Shown: piece by piece, positions 24,956 through 32,676 of the stretch
Layout of the letters: every line of letters begins with the position of its first letter
Position numbering within the stretch: position 1 is the first letter of the stretch
Assembly (NCBI GenBank): GCA_947500545.1
Contig: CANMSO010000012.1
Span: 1-64,000 of the forward strand
Direction: 5' to 3'
DNA from: an uncultured Aquimarina sp.
GTDB taxonomy: Bacteria; Bacteroidota; Bacteroidia; Flavobacteriales; Flavobacteriaceae
Length of the DNA: 64,000 bases
Notes under the pieces: model-generated
What the model saw: the letters and a program-made list of their open reading frames with translations, nothing else
Told to the model about the DNA's origin: nothing
The model's database searches: none
Translations under genes and position numbers: made by a program

Positions 24956-26431
24956 TTATCGCCTACTATAATTTGGTGATTCTTTGGTAATAGTTACATC
25001 GTGTGGATGGCTTTCATTAATACCACTTGCCGTAATCTTTACAAAACGTCCATTATCTTGTAATGTCGTAATATCTTTGGCTCCACAATATCCCATACCT
25101 GCACGTAATCCTCCAATAAATTGATGAATACTTTCTAAAAGATCTCCTTTATAAGCTACACGACCAACAATTCCTTCGGGTACTAATTTTTTGATATCAT
25201 CCTCTACATCCTGAAAATATCTATCCTTAGACCCTTTTTTCATAGCTTCTACAGATCCCATACCACGGTACGTCTTATACTTTCTTCCTTCATATATGAC
25301 TGTTTCACCAGGAGATTCTTTTGTACCTGCTAATAACGATCCAAGCATAACAGTATCCGCACCTGCAGCAATTGCTTTAGGAATATCTCCTGTGTATCTG
25401 ATTCCTCCATCTGCTATCACAGGAACGCCTGATCCTTTAATAGCACTTGCGACCTCTAATACAGCAGAGAACTGAGGAAACCCTACGCCTGCTACTACCC
25501 TAGTGGTGCATATAGATCCAGGTCCTATTCCTACTTTTACCGCATCTGCTCCTGCTTCTACCAAATATTTTGCTGCATCTGCGGTTGCAATATTACCAAC
25601 AATAACTTCTAGATCTGGAAATTTGGATTTTACCTCTTTTAATACCGAAACGACACCCTTGGTGTGTCCATGGGCTGTATCGATAACCACTGCATCCACA
25701 CCAGATTTAACCAAGGCTTCTGCCCTATCAACAGCATCACCAGTTACTCCAATAGCGGCTGCAACTCGTAAACGTCCCAACTTATCCTTATTCGCCATTG
25801 GTTTTAGGGTTAACTTAGTGATATCTCTAAAAGTTATTAAACCAACTAATGTATTTTCTTTATCTACTACCGGGAGTTTTTCGATTTTATTTTCCTGAAG
25901 AATAACTTCTGCCTGTTGTAACGATGTTCCTTCTCCAACAGTTACCAGATTACTACTTGTCATAACCTCGGATATTGGTCGGTCATCATTTTTCTCAAAA
26001 CGAAGATCTCTATTGGTAACAATCCCTATCAATTTATGGTTATCATCTACTATAGGAATTCCGCCAATACTATGTTCTCGCATATTATTTTTGGCATCAA
26101 TGACTTTGGCATCTTTTGGTAAAGTTACAGGATCGATAATCATACCACTCTCTGCACGCTTAACTTTGCGAACTTTTATTGCCTGTTCCTCTATAGTCAT
26201 ATTCTTATGCAACACTCCTATTCCTCCTTCCTGAGCCATAGCAATGGCCATACGGCTTTCTGTAACGGTATCCATAGCTGCAGAAACAATAGGAACGTTA
26301 AGCGTAATATTTTTTGTAAACTTAGTCTGAATACTAACTTCTCTTGGCAGTACTTCTGAGAATGCTGGAACTAAAAGGACATCGTCGTAGGTAAGACCTT
26401 CACCAAGAATTTTGGAATCGTGTGCTGTCAT
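24956..26431 (-). CDS. guaB: Inosine-5'-monophosphate dehydrogenase
   Basis: 491 residues from ATG 26431 (a TTG nine bases upstream is unlikely). Oxidises IMP to XMP with NAD, the committed step to GMP. TIM barrel interrupted by two CBS domains (about 95-210, IDPVTLPKDAKVIDA ... ITNRDLRFEK ... LITFRDITKLT). The active loop GIGPGSICTTRVVAGVG holds the catalytic Cys. The flap GSVEAMKKGSKDRYFQ and the C-terminal GGLRAGMGYCGA are present. Monocistronic by appearance. Confidence 0.97.
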   Translation of the reverse strand: MTAHDSKILGEGLTYDDVLLVPAFSEVLPREVSIQTKFTKNITLNVPIVSAAMDTVTESRMAIAMAQEGGIGVLHKNMTIEEQAIKVRKVKRAESGMIIDPVTLPKDAKVIDAKNNMREHSIGGIPIVDDNHKLIGIVTNRDLRFEKNDDRPISEVMTSSNLVTVGEGTSLQQAEVILQENKIEKLPVVDKENTLVGLITFRDITKLTLKPMANKDKLGRLRVAAAIGVTGDAVDRAEALVKSGVDAVVIDTAHGHTKGVVSVLKEVKSKFPDLEVIVGNIATADAAKYLVEAGADAVKVGIGPGSICTTRVVAGVGFPQFSAVLEVASAIKGSGVPVIADGGIRYTGDIPKAIAAGADTVMLGSLLAGTKESPGETVIYEGRKYKTYRGMGSVEAMKKGSKDRYFQDVEDDIKKLVPEGIVGRVAYKGDLLESIHQFIGGLRAGMGYCGAKDITTLQDNGRFVKITASGINESHPHDVTITKESPNYSRR

Positions 26432-26454
26432 TGCAATCAAAATTTAATTGCATG

Positions 26455-26462
26455 CAAATGTA
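26455..26462 (-). promoter_or_regulatory. Candidate -7 element (TACATTTG) of guaB
   Basis: On the minus strand TACATTTG fits TAnnTTTG and lies 23 nt before the guaB ATG. The -33 region lacks a clear TTG. Confidence 0.42.
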
Positions 26463-26586
26463 CACCTTTTTTAATGAATAGACGGCCGATACTTATTTAT
26501 TTTAATCTTCAGAATATGGAACTAGTCATATTGCATAAATTTAAGCATACAAAAATATTTATTCGCATATTTCTTTACAAGTAAAA

Positions 26587-26619
26587 CATCGTTAAAAAGT
26601 AATTTTTCATCGTTAAAAA
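26587..26619 (+). promoter_or_regulatory. 12-bp direct repeats with 21-bp period upstream of the PAP2 gene
   Basis: CATCGTTAAAAA occurs at 26587-26598 and again at 26608-26619. Identical repeats 21 bp apart with a GTT core are the geometry bound by LytTR regulators (9-mers around GTT with 12-bp spacing); each 9-mer ATCGTTAAA meets 7 of 9 consensus positions. A LytTR regulator is encoded at 850-1578. The link is inference. Confidence 0.4.
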
Positions 26620-26728
26620 ACACTTTTTTATCAACAAATCGTTTTTTTTAACATTTTTTTAATGAATTTATTTTATCTTTCGACTACTGTAACCCCAAAC
26701 TACAGAATAACCCCCAAAATGAGTACCT

Positions 26729-27508
26729 ATGAAAACCCTATTATGCCTATTATTGCTATGTTTATGTGTTAATATTACAAGTGCCCAATTTACCGATGCG
26801 AATACCAAAAATCAAAAATCCACTAATTACGAGAAAATAGAATTCAAGCCCAAGAAAAACCTATTTACCAAAAGGATTATTCCGGTAGCATTGATTACTA
26901 CTGGATTTTTACTTTCTACCAGTAATTTTGAAAAATCACTTCAAAAAGATATAAGAAATACTGTAGGTAATGATTTCCAGTTTAGTATGGATGATTATAC
27001 CAGGTACGTTCCTGTTATTCAATTATATGCCGCAGATATTTTAGGCGCAAAGTCAAAGAATCATTGGTTCGACCAAACCAAAAACCTTATTCTATCATCC
27101 ATTATAAGCAATGGAACTTCTACATTATTAAAAAAAGAAATCTATAAAGAAAGACCAGGCACCTATGGAGATGGTTCTACTCATGCAAACTCTTTTCCAT
27201 CTGGTCATACTACAACTGCATTCACGACCGCTACTGTTTTGTACGAAGAATTTATAGACACCAACCCTCTATTAGCATATAGCGGATATGCATTTGCAAT
27301 TGCAACAGGTAGTCTAAGACTAATGAACAATGCGCATTACCTCTCTGATGTATTGGTTGGTGCAGGGATAGGAATACTAGCAACAAGACTCGTTTATCAT
27401 TTTGATAATCTTATCTCGTGGAATCCCTTCAAGAAAACCGATGGAATTGCTTTTGTACCGCAATTTAATAATAACGGATTAGGGTTCTATTTTTCGAAAA
27501 TTCTTTAG
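26729..27508 (+). CDS. PAP2-family membrane-associated phosphatase
   Basis: 259 residues. Signal peptide ending NITSAQ, then a type 2 phosphatidic-acid phosphatase core with all three motifs: KKEIYKERPG (about 142), SFPSGHTTTAF (about 155) and SLRLMNNAHYLSD (about 190). It likely removes phosphate from lipid phosphates or undecaprenyl pyrophosphate on the periplasmic side. The C-terminus ends in a beta strand (GLGFYFSKIL). Single gene, with direct repeats about 110 bp upstream. Confidence 0.88.
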   Translation: MKTLLCLLLLCLCVNITSAQFTDANTKNQKSTNYEKIEFKPKKNLFTKRIIPVALITTGFLLSTSNFEKSLQKDIRNTVGNDFQFSMDDYTRYVPVIQLYAADILGAKSKNHWFDQTKNLILSSIISNGTSTLLKKEIYKERPGTYGDGSTHANSFPSGHTTTAFTTATVLYEEFIDTNPLLAYSGYAFAIATGSLRLMNNAHYLSDVLVGAGIGILATRLVYHFDNLISWNPFKKTDGIAFVPQFNNNGLGFYFSKIL

Positions 27509-27529
27509 TTATTTATCTAAAAGCCTCTT

Positions 27530-28162
27530 TTAATAGGTAATACCAGGGGCTTTATATAAATAGGTTTTATCGTGCAATTGGCTTAGCATAAAATGTGCTA
27601 CATCTGCTCTGGAAATTATCTTTGTTAGAATATAATGTCCAACATTGGAACCGTGTTTATAATTTTCGCGTATTTTACCATTAAAAAGTTGGCCCGGTCT
27701 TACTATGGTCCATTCTAATCCACTCTTTCTAATTAATTTCTCTTGTTTTGATTTATCCAAAAAATAGAAAAATAATATTACCGGAATAGTAAACAGCGTA
27801 TAGTACAAACCAAGCCTATACCTACTGTCATTGACTCCCAAAGATGTGATACAGATAAGTCGCCTCACCCCATTTTTATTCATAGCGTTAATAATATTAT
27901 TAGTGCCTTTTGAAAGGATAGTGGTTTTAATAAAAAAACGTTTATGACCAAGAGCCGATAGCACCGCATCCTGGCCTATAACAGCTCTTTCTACACTATT
28001 ACTATCCAAAACATTCCCTTCCAAAATTCGAAGATTAGGATGTACCGTATGTACTTTTTTCGGGTTGCGAACTAGTACGGTGATATCATGATCCTCATCC
28101 AATGCCTGTTTAATAAGCTCTTTACCTGTCCCACCTGTACCTCCTATAATTAGTAGTTTCAT
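27530..28162 (-). CDS. NAD(P)-binding atypical SDR (NmrA-like)
   Basis: 210 residues. The glycine-rich motif IIGGTGGTGKELIKQAL at the start and TVLVRNPKKV define an atypical short-chain dehydrogenase of the NAD(P)H-binding type, with ERAVIGQDAVLSALG and WTIVRPGQLFNGK as in anti-sigma-like SDR_a5 members. No Tyr-x3-Lys catalytic pair is evident. It could be a quinone reductase-like or redox-sensing protein. Convergent with the PAP2 gene, 21 nt between stops. Confidence 0.82.
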   Translation of the reverse strand: MKLLIIGGTGGTGKELIKQALDEDHDITVLVRNPKKVHTVHPNLRILEGNVLDSNSVERAVIGQDAVLSALGHKRFFIKTTILSKGTNNIINAMNKNGVRRLICITSLGVNDSRYRLGLYYTLFTIPVILFFYFLDKSKQEKLIRKSGLEWTIVRPGQLFNGKIRENYKHGSNVGHYILTKIISRADVAHFMLSQLHDKTYLYKAPGITY

Positions 28163-28495
28163 TTTTTATGTTCTGAATTTATAATCTCAAGCTAATTCTT
28201 TCAATATCCATATCAAAGTCTGAATTACCGAACTGTTGTTTTTTAGACATGAATCGTAACCATAAGAAAATCAACAACTTTCACACAACATTTCAAACCA
28301 AAATATCTTATAAACAAGACGTTCCTTTTTAACATTTAAACTTTATCCAACAAGCTTCTTAAAAATACAAAATTAAAGACAAGGGGAAATACCCCCTTGC
28401 AAAAATCCGTGTTTTCCCTCTACCACAAGTGCATTATGAATGGTACTTTTGAGGAAACGAAAATAATTATTACCACATTCAAAAAATCACGCATC
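28163..28495. other. Non-coding gap with one GC-rich hairpin
   Basis: 333 bp between divergent genes. Its only clear structure is CAAGGGG (28380-28386), loop AAATAC, CCCCTTG (28393-28399), a 7-bp hairpin unusual in such AT-rich DNA, about 100 nt before the small gene at 28496. There is no T run after it on the plus strand. It may belong to that gene's leader. Nothing else is supported. Confidence 0.5.
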
Positions 28496-28831
28496 ATGAT
28501 TGTTTCGAGCAAAATAGAAAGTTATAGTATTCAGATTGTAAGTAATTATTCAGGTGGTGGTGGATACCAAATGGGGTTTGTTTATTTATACGGAGAAAAC
28601 TTAAACTATCTGGGGCACTTAGGAATTATTAAAGATGGACAATCTTTACCTCAAAACAGACAGGACAGTAATGGAGTTTTAAACATTTATTTTCATGAAA
28701 CCGAATTACAATCAATAATTGATACATTAAGAAATGAAAAATCGGTATCACTAGAGTTTAACCCCAGTTCAAAATGGGCGTCAATCAAAACGGACAAAGA
28801 ATCAGTAAGCAAGGGGGAGCTTGCTGCATAA
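28496..28831 (+). CDS. Small hypothetical protein next to a structured RNA
   Basis: 111 residues from ATG 28496; the longer frame back to 28397 begins with unconvincing sequence. No signal or membrane segment. Motifs SNYSGGGGYQMGFVYLYGE, GHLGIIKDGQSLPQN and YFHETELQSIIDTLRNEK suggest a compact beta-rich fold. I think similar short proteins occur in other Bacteroidota but cannot assign a family. The stop codon lies 5 nt before the folded RNA element, and the last codons can themselves form a hairpin (AGCAAG/CTTGCT). Confidence 0.65.
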   Translation: MIVSSKIESYSIQIVSNYSGGGGYQMGFVYLYGENLNYLGHLGIIKDGQSLPQNRQDSNGVLNIYFHETELQSIIDTLRNEKSVSLEFNPSSKWASIKTDKESVSKGELAA

Positions 28832-28835
28832 TCAT

Positions 28836-29005
28836 AAAAGACCTGAAAAGGCCGGTGTTACTATAACTCTCACTTAACGCATGGGCCAGCTGGAAAACGA
28901 GAGTACCTAAAAAATATAAATTGTGAAAAATGTAATTGGTTCACAATCCGGCAACAGTGGAAGTGCGCTAAATCAATAGCAACTATCGTTTTTTCAGGTC
29001 TTTTT
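28836..29005 (+). ncRNA. Putative structured RNA closed by a 14-bp stem
   Basis: AAAAGACCTGAAAA (28836-28849) is perfectly complementary to 28991-29004, which ends in a T run like a terminator. Inside are a nested stem GCCGG/CCGGC (28851-28855, 28948-28952) enclosing two hairpins, ACTCTC/GAGAGT (28866-28871, 28899-28904) and ATTGTGAA/TTCACAAT (28920-28927, 28940-28947), and then a small hairpin at 28967-28980. The result is a compact multi-branch fold of about 170 nt. I cannot match it to a known class. It could be an independent small RNA or a 3' element of the upstream mRNA. Confidence 0.55.
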
Positions 29006-29341
29006 GATATCATTTTGAATCTTAATCAATTATACGCGGTCTAAATACATTCCTTACCATTCTTCAGCGATTTATAATATCATATATCTCTCGAACATTG
29101 TATATCAATCTAAGATTAATGCTCTAACTATCTGACAATTGCAATTTTGATATCCTTCTTAATTTTCGTAACTTTAATAGGAACTTCAATAACTGAACTG
29201 GAAACTCCCCTTCTTCCTTTTTTGATATTAGTATTACAAAAAAAGAACGGAGCTATTTTTTAATCATCCCTTTCTTTTTTATCCTTTAATGAGTTTTCAT
29301 TAATCAGATCATAACGTAAAAGCAATCTTATTTCACATATT
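29006..29341. other. Non-coding gap before the slipin gene
   Basis: 336 bp of AT-rich sequence. No convincing promoter pair, hairpin or small ORF was found. It must include the slipin promoter unless that gene is read from upstream through the T-rich end of the RNA element. Confidence 0.5.
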
Positions 29342-30094
29342 ATGAACCCTTCAATAGTATTAAGTGTTGTCATTGGGCTATTCCTCCTTGCAGGTGTACG
29401 CATTGTTTTTGAATACAAAAGAGCTATAAAATTTCGATTTGGGAAATACATAAAAATACTGCAACCAGGATTTAGATGGATCATCCCTATAGTAGAAACC
29501 ATTCAAGTGGTTGATGTTAGGGTGATCACGATTAACATTCTATCTCAAGAAGTTATGACAGAAGATAATGTACCATGTAGTATTGATGGTGTTGTCTTTT
29601 TTAGAATTAATAATCCAGAAAAAGCTGTTCTTGAAGTTGAAGAATACAAATTTGCAATTTCGCAATTATCTCAAGCGGCTTTAAGAGATGTTTGTGGTAA
29701 AGTAGAATTAGATATTATTTTATCTAAACGAGAAGAAATGGGTAAAAATATTAAAGGTATCGTTGAATTGGAAACTAAAGAATGGGGTATCGAAATTATA
29801 GATGTAAAGATTAAAGACATTCAGTTACCAGAAAATATGAAAAGGATGATGGCCAATCAAGCAGAAGCCGAACGATCAAGGCGAGCAAGAATTATTTTAG
29901 CTCTAGCTGAAGAGCAGGCCGCAGGCAAATTACTTGAAGCAGGTAAATTAATTGATCAATCTCCATCTGCAATTAAACTGAGGCTATATCAAACCTTATC
30001 AAACATAGCAGCAGAAAAAAACTCAACTATTCTTTTCCCGTTCCCAGAGGAAGTATTGCCAGTAAAGACAAAAAGAACAAAGAAAAAAAACTAA
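29342..30094 (+). CDS. SPFH/Band-7 slipin (stomatin-like)
   Basis: 250 residues. A single N-terminal membrane segment (IVLSVVIGLFLLAGVRIVF), then the SPFH domain: KFRFGKYIKILQPGFRWIIPIVE, DVRVITINILSQEVMTEDN, ALRDVCGKVELDIILSKREEMGK. A helical tail AEAERSRRARIILALAEEQAAGKLLEAGK follows and the end is basic. Slipins form oligomeric membrane microdomain scaffolds, often with an NfeD partner. No nfeD gene is adjacent. Confidence 0.92.
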   Translation: MNPSIVLSVVIGLFLLAGVRIVFEYKRAIKFRFGKYIKILQPGFRWIIPIVETIQVVDVRVITINILSQEVMTEDNVPCSIDGVVFFRINNPEKAVLEVEEYKFAISQLSQAALRDVCGKVELDIILSKREEMGKNIKGIVELETKEWGIEIIDVKIKDIQLPENMKRMMANQAEAERSRRARIILALAEEQAAGKLLEAGKLIDQSPSAIKLRLYQTLSNIAAEKNSTILFPFPEEVLPVKTKRTKKKN

Positions 30095-30327
30095 GCCGTA
30101 AAAAAACAGATGTTTCAAATTTTGATAAAATTAATACTGATTTAATGTAATCTTTAGAATTTTAAAATATTTCAAATTATTAAGTAGAGCTGTATTCGTG
30201 GTCTTTTAAGTTTAACCTTTACATAAATTTATTAGAAAAGTAATTCATCTATTCTATAGCAGATAGATTCTTAAAATTTAAGTTAACTAATATTCAATAT
30301 AATACAGAGTGCTGTATCTTTATATTG

Positions 30328-31404
30328 ATGTCTAGAATTATACAATTTTTCACGTTATTTTGTTTGTGCCAAGTGCTACACGCACAGGTAAACCCTAAAT
30401 TTTACGGAGTAAAATCTCATTTAGGCTTCATCATAGCTCACACACCAGATTTAAAACCTATATCACAGACCAATCCTTATGGAATACAAATAGAAATGAG
30501 CAAATTACGAACCAGTAATGAATCTTGGAAAACTTGTTTTTGTTATGGGCGAACTGGTTTTGCATTTACTTATTTTAATTATGCCAACCCTAGTGTACTA
30601 GGTAGTTCATATAACCTCATTTATTTTGTAGAGCCCTACTTTACTTATCAAGGACCTTTTAAGTTTTCTCTAAGAGGATCTATAGGTGCAACCTATCTGG
30701 ATACTATATTTGATGAAGTTTCAAATCCCGATAACTTACTTTTTAGTACTAAATTTAGTTTTTACCTTGCTTTATCCCTCAATCTTAATTACCATTTTAA
30801 TGACAAATACGCGATAAGCTTATCAGCTAATTATAATCACATCTCTAATGGAGGTCAAAAACAGCCCAATAAAGGCATGAATTTTCCAACTTTTTCTATT
30901 GGGGTTGATCGAATTATTAATAATACCAAATTAACCCCTAAGCCGGATGAGCTAAAAAAATACAGTCGGTCTTGGAGTTATTATTTTGGATCGTTTGCCA
31001 GTTTGAGATCTGCAGATCGGGAAGCCGAATCGACCAACCACCCTTTGATAGGAGCTTTTGGAGGTGCTTTGAAACCGCTATCCGGAATCAATGGTTTTAA
31101 TGTAGGAGCAGAATTATGGTATGATTGGTCAGATCGCAAACAAGTACAACAAAGAGAACTAAATGAATCCTCTTTTTCTTCTGCTATTACCGCTGGTCAT
31201 CATTTTTTGATAGGCGATTTTTACTTCTTACAGCAGTTTGGGATATATATCACGCGTCCAAAAAATATACAAGAAAACTGGCTATATCAAAGATACTCTT
31301 TCTGGTATCGTATTACCAATCGTTGGACCATAGGAGCTTCACTAATTGCTTATGGAAGGGTTGCCGATCATATGGATGGTCGATTAATCTATGTAATCCG
31401 ATAA
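30328..31404 (+). CDS. PagL-like acyloxyacyl hydrolase barrel
   Basis: 358 residues from ATG 30328 (the TTG before it is ignored). Signal peptide ending VLHAQ. An outer-membrane barrel of paired strands with SANYNHISNGGQKQPNKGMNFP near residue 170. The H-x-S-N-G pattern with a following N-x-G is that of lipid A 3-O-deacylase PagL, whose catalytic His and Ser lie here; the usual third acidic residue is not obvious. The protein is about twice the length of PagL, so the substrate may differ. Likely edits lipid A or another acylated envelope lipid. Confidence 0.72.
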   Translation: MSRIIQFFTLFCLCQVLHAQVNPKFYGVKSHLGFIIAHTPDLKPISQTNPYGIQIEMSKLRTSNESWKTCFCYGRTGFAFTYFNYANPSVLGSSYNLIYFVEPYFTYQGPFKFSLRGSIGATYLDTIFDEVSNPDNLLFSTKFSFYLALSLNLNYHFNDKYAISLSANYNHISNGGQKQPNKGMNFPTFSIGVDRIINNTKLTPKPDELKKYSRSWSYYFGSFASLRSADREAESTNHPLIGAFGGALKPLSGINGFNVGAELWYDWSDRKQVQQRELNESSFSSAITAGHHFLIGDFYFLQQFGIYITRPKNIQENWLYQRYSFWYRITNRWTIGASLIAYGRVADHMDGRLIYVIR

Positions 31405-31427
31405 AACTCTTGAATTTTTTGTAAAAT

Positions 31428-31458
31428 AAAAACGGAGTTGGTAACCCCCCTCCGTTTT
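31428..31458 (+). terminator. Terminator of the PagL-like gene
   Basis: AAAACGGAG (31429-31437) pairs with CTCCGTTTT (31450-31458). It lies 24 nt past the stop codon. Confidence 0.82.
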
Positions 31459-31583
31459 AAAATGGTTTACGTCTCGTTATTTAAAATACAATTATAACGA
31501 AGCCGCTAATATAACTTTTTTATGAAATAATGTAGTGAAATTTCTTTCCAACTATAATATTACCTCAAAAAAAACGCCCGTAC

Positions 31584-31599
31584 ACCCTTATAAAACAAG
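31584..31599 (+). repeat. 16-bp repeat, copy 1
   Basis: ACCCTTATAAAACAAG is found here and, identical and in the same orientation, at 32545-32560. Both copies are followed within 20 nt by GATACAG. This copy lies just upstream of the sigma-54-like promoter of the mini-gene. Confidence 0.6.
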
Positions 31600-31610
31600 G
31601 GATACAGAGT

Positions 31611-31627
31611 TTGGCACGACAATTGAA
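31611..31627 (+). promoter_or_regulatory. Sigma-54-like promoter of the mini-gene
   Basis: TTGGCACGACAATTGAA has the -24 GG (31613-31614), the TGGCACG block and exact GG-N10 spacing to a -12 element TTGA. The strict -12 dinucleotide is GC; here it is GA, a mismatch that would weaken but need not abolish RpoN binding. The predicted start of transcription is near 31637, 36 nt before ATG 31673. Confidence 0.5.
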
Positions 31628-31672
31628 AATATAATATGAAAAGTTGAACAAATAATTTAAAAATCAAGGCTT

Positions 31673-31771
31673 ATGAAAACTTTATACATTAAATTCGGAT
31701 TAAATCTTCAACCATTTATTAACTTTTTAAAGGAACTTCCTGCTTCATCTAGCTATGCTATCCATAGGTAG
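31673..31771 (+). CDS. 32-residue small ORF with own promoter and terminator
   Basis: ATG 31673 to TAG 31771 encodes a 32-residue peptide that begins MKTLYIKFGLNLQPFINFLK and ends ASSSYAIHR. It has a basic start, a hydrophobic centre and a polar end. AAGG stands 4 nt before the ATG. The ORF is centred in a short transcription unit between the sigma-54-like element (31611-31627) and a strong terminator (31792-31834). I recognise no family. A regulatory or secreted peptide, or an RNA with an incidental ORF, are both possible. Confidence 0.5.
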   Translation: MKTLYIKFGLNLQPFINFLKELPASSSYAIHR

Positions 31772-31791
31772 TACGGCTTCTAGAATAAGCA

Positions 31792-31834
31792 ACAAAACAG
31801 TTACCAACGAACTGTAGGTAACTGTTTTGTTTTT
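31792..31834 (+). terminator. Strong terminator of the mini-gene
   Basis: A perfect 14-bp stem, ACAAAACAGTTACC (31792-31805) with GGTAACTGTTTTGT (31817-31830), 11-nt loop, then TTTT. It ends the small ORF unit at 31673-31771. Confidence 0.9.
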
Positions 31835-31857
31835 GGTATCGATTCAAAAAAAGAAGT

Positions 31858-32343
31858 TTAAAACTTGGTATATGTATGACTGTCCAATCGTTTCCCAAAT
31901 TCGCAATCTGTAGAAAGTGCTTTTGAATATGCCGTTCTTGTATTCATGTCCATAATTAGATACACCTTATCTTTTATGAGTATTGTTGCACAATTTTTTT
32001 GCCATTGAACAGAAATATCCTTTTTTCTTAGATTTTTGACAAAACTGTATGGATTTGCAAACGCAATTGGTAAGGGTTTATCTTTTTTTATTACTTTCTC
32101 AGAATCTACATAAAAGGTATCAGGATTCACAACAGTACATAAAAATCCTTCAAAATCTACTTCTTCTTTATTATCGCTTAACATATGTGTCCAAACGGCA
32201 TATTCATCTTCTTCAATAATCAATGTCCTATTAGATTTTGGATCTGTTTCTGTAAAAAAAATCTTGTTAGACCTACACTCTGAGTTTTCTTTGTTTTCCT
32301 TGGTAAACAATCCATCTAACATCGATAAAAATAGGGTTCTCAT
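31858..32343 (-). CDS. Hypothetical protein, no recognised domain
   Basis: 161 residues, no signal peptide. Predicted soluble and mixed alpha/beta, with SNKIFFTETDPKSNRTLIIEEDEYAVWTHML, a central VVNPDTFYVDSEKVIKKDKPLPIAFANPYSF and a closing strand ATILIKDKVYLIMDMNTRTAYSKAL. I do not recognise it. It is isolated, between the mini-gene and a 333-bp gap, so context gives no function. Confidence 0.62.
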   Translation of the reverse strand: MRTLFLSMLDGLFTKENKENSECRSNKIFFTETDPKSNRTLIIEEDEYAVWTHMLSDNKEEVDFEGFLCTVVNPDTFYVDSEKVIKKDKPLPIAFANPYSFVKNLRKKDISVQWQKNCATILIKDKVYLIMDMNTRTAYSKALSTDCEFGKRLDSHTYTKF

Positions 32344-32676
32344 TTGGGGTGTTTTTGGGGCTTTATTATTTCTTTATTTATGTATATTAATTATCACATG
32401 TACTACAAGTTTAACTTATATATAAGCTTGAAAAAAATCATAAGAAGTGTGTGAGAAGTAGCAAACTTAAGTAATAATTCTCAAAGTTGACTACGGTTTT
32501 TACCCATTAATTCATGGGGTGTTTTCCCCTGACAACAGCTCAAAACCCTTATAAAACAAGAAAAAAAATTCGATACAGTAGGTTTAAAAAAAAAGTGATT
32601 TTTGATATTAAATGTAATTTTTACATTTTTTAATAGAAGTTTTATGGGAATTTCACAAAAGTAAAGCTCAAAGAAC
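32344..32676. other. Non-coding gap holding repeat copy 2
   Basis: 333 bp. It contains the second copy of the 16-bp repeat ACCCTTATAAAACAAG at 32545-32560, followed by GATACAG at 32572-32578. No TGGCAC block and no ORF follow it here. No other structure is supported. Confidence 0.5.
32545..32560 (+). repeat. 16-bp repeat, copy 2
   Basis: Identical to 31584-31599 and in the same orientation, about 960 bp away. It lies in a gap downstream of the sigma-factor gene, which is on the other strand. Confidence 0.6.

Noticed and set aside
28907..28960. tRNA-like T arm (GGTTCACAATCC)
   Set aside because: The flanking stems do not pair as a T arm, and no acceptor or anticodon arm is present.
28836..29005. 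Retron msr-msd RNA
   Set aside because: The 14-bp closing stem recalls retron a1/a2 arms, but there is no reverse transcriptase gene nearby and no long msd hairpin inside.
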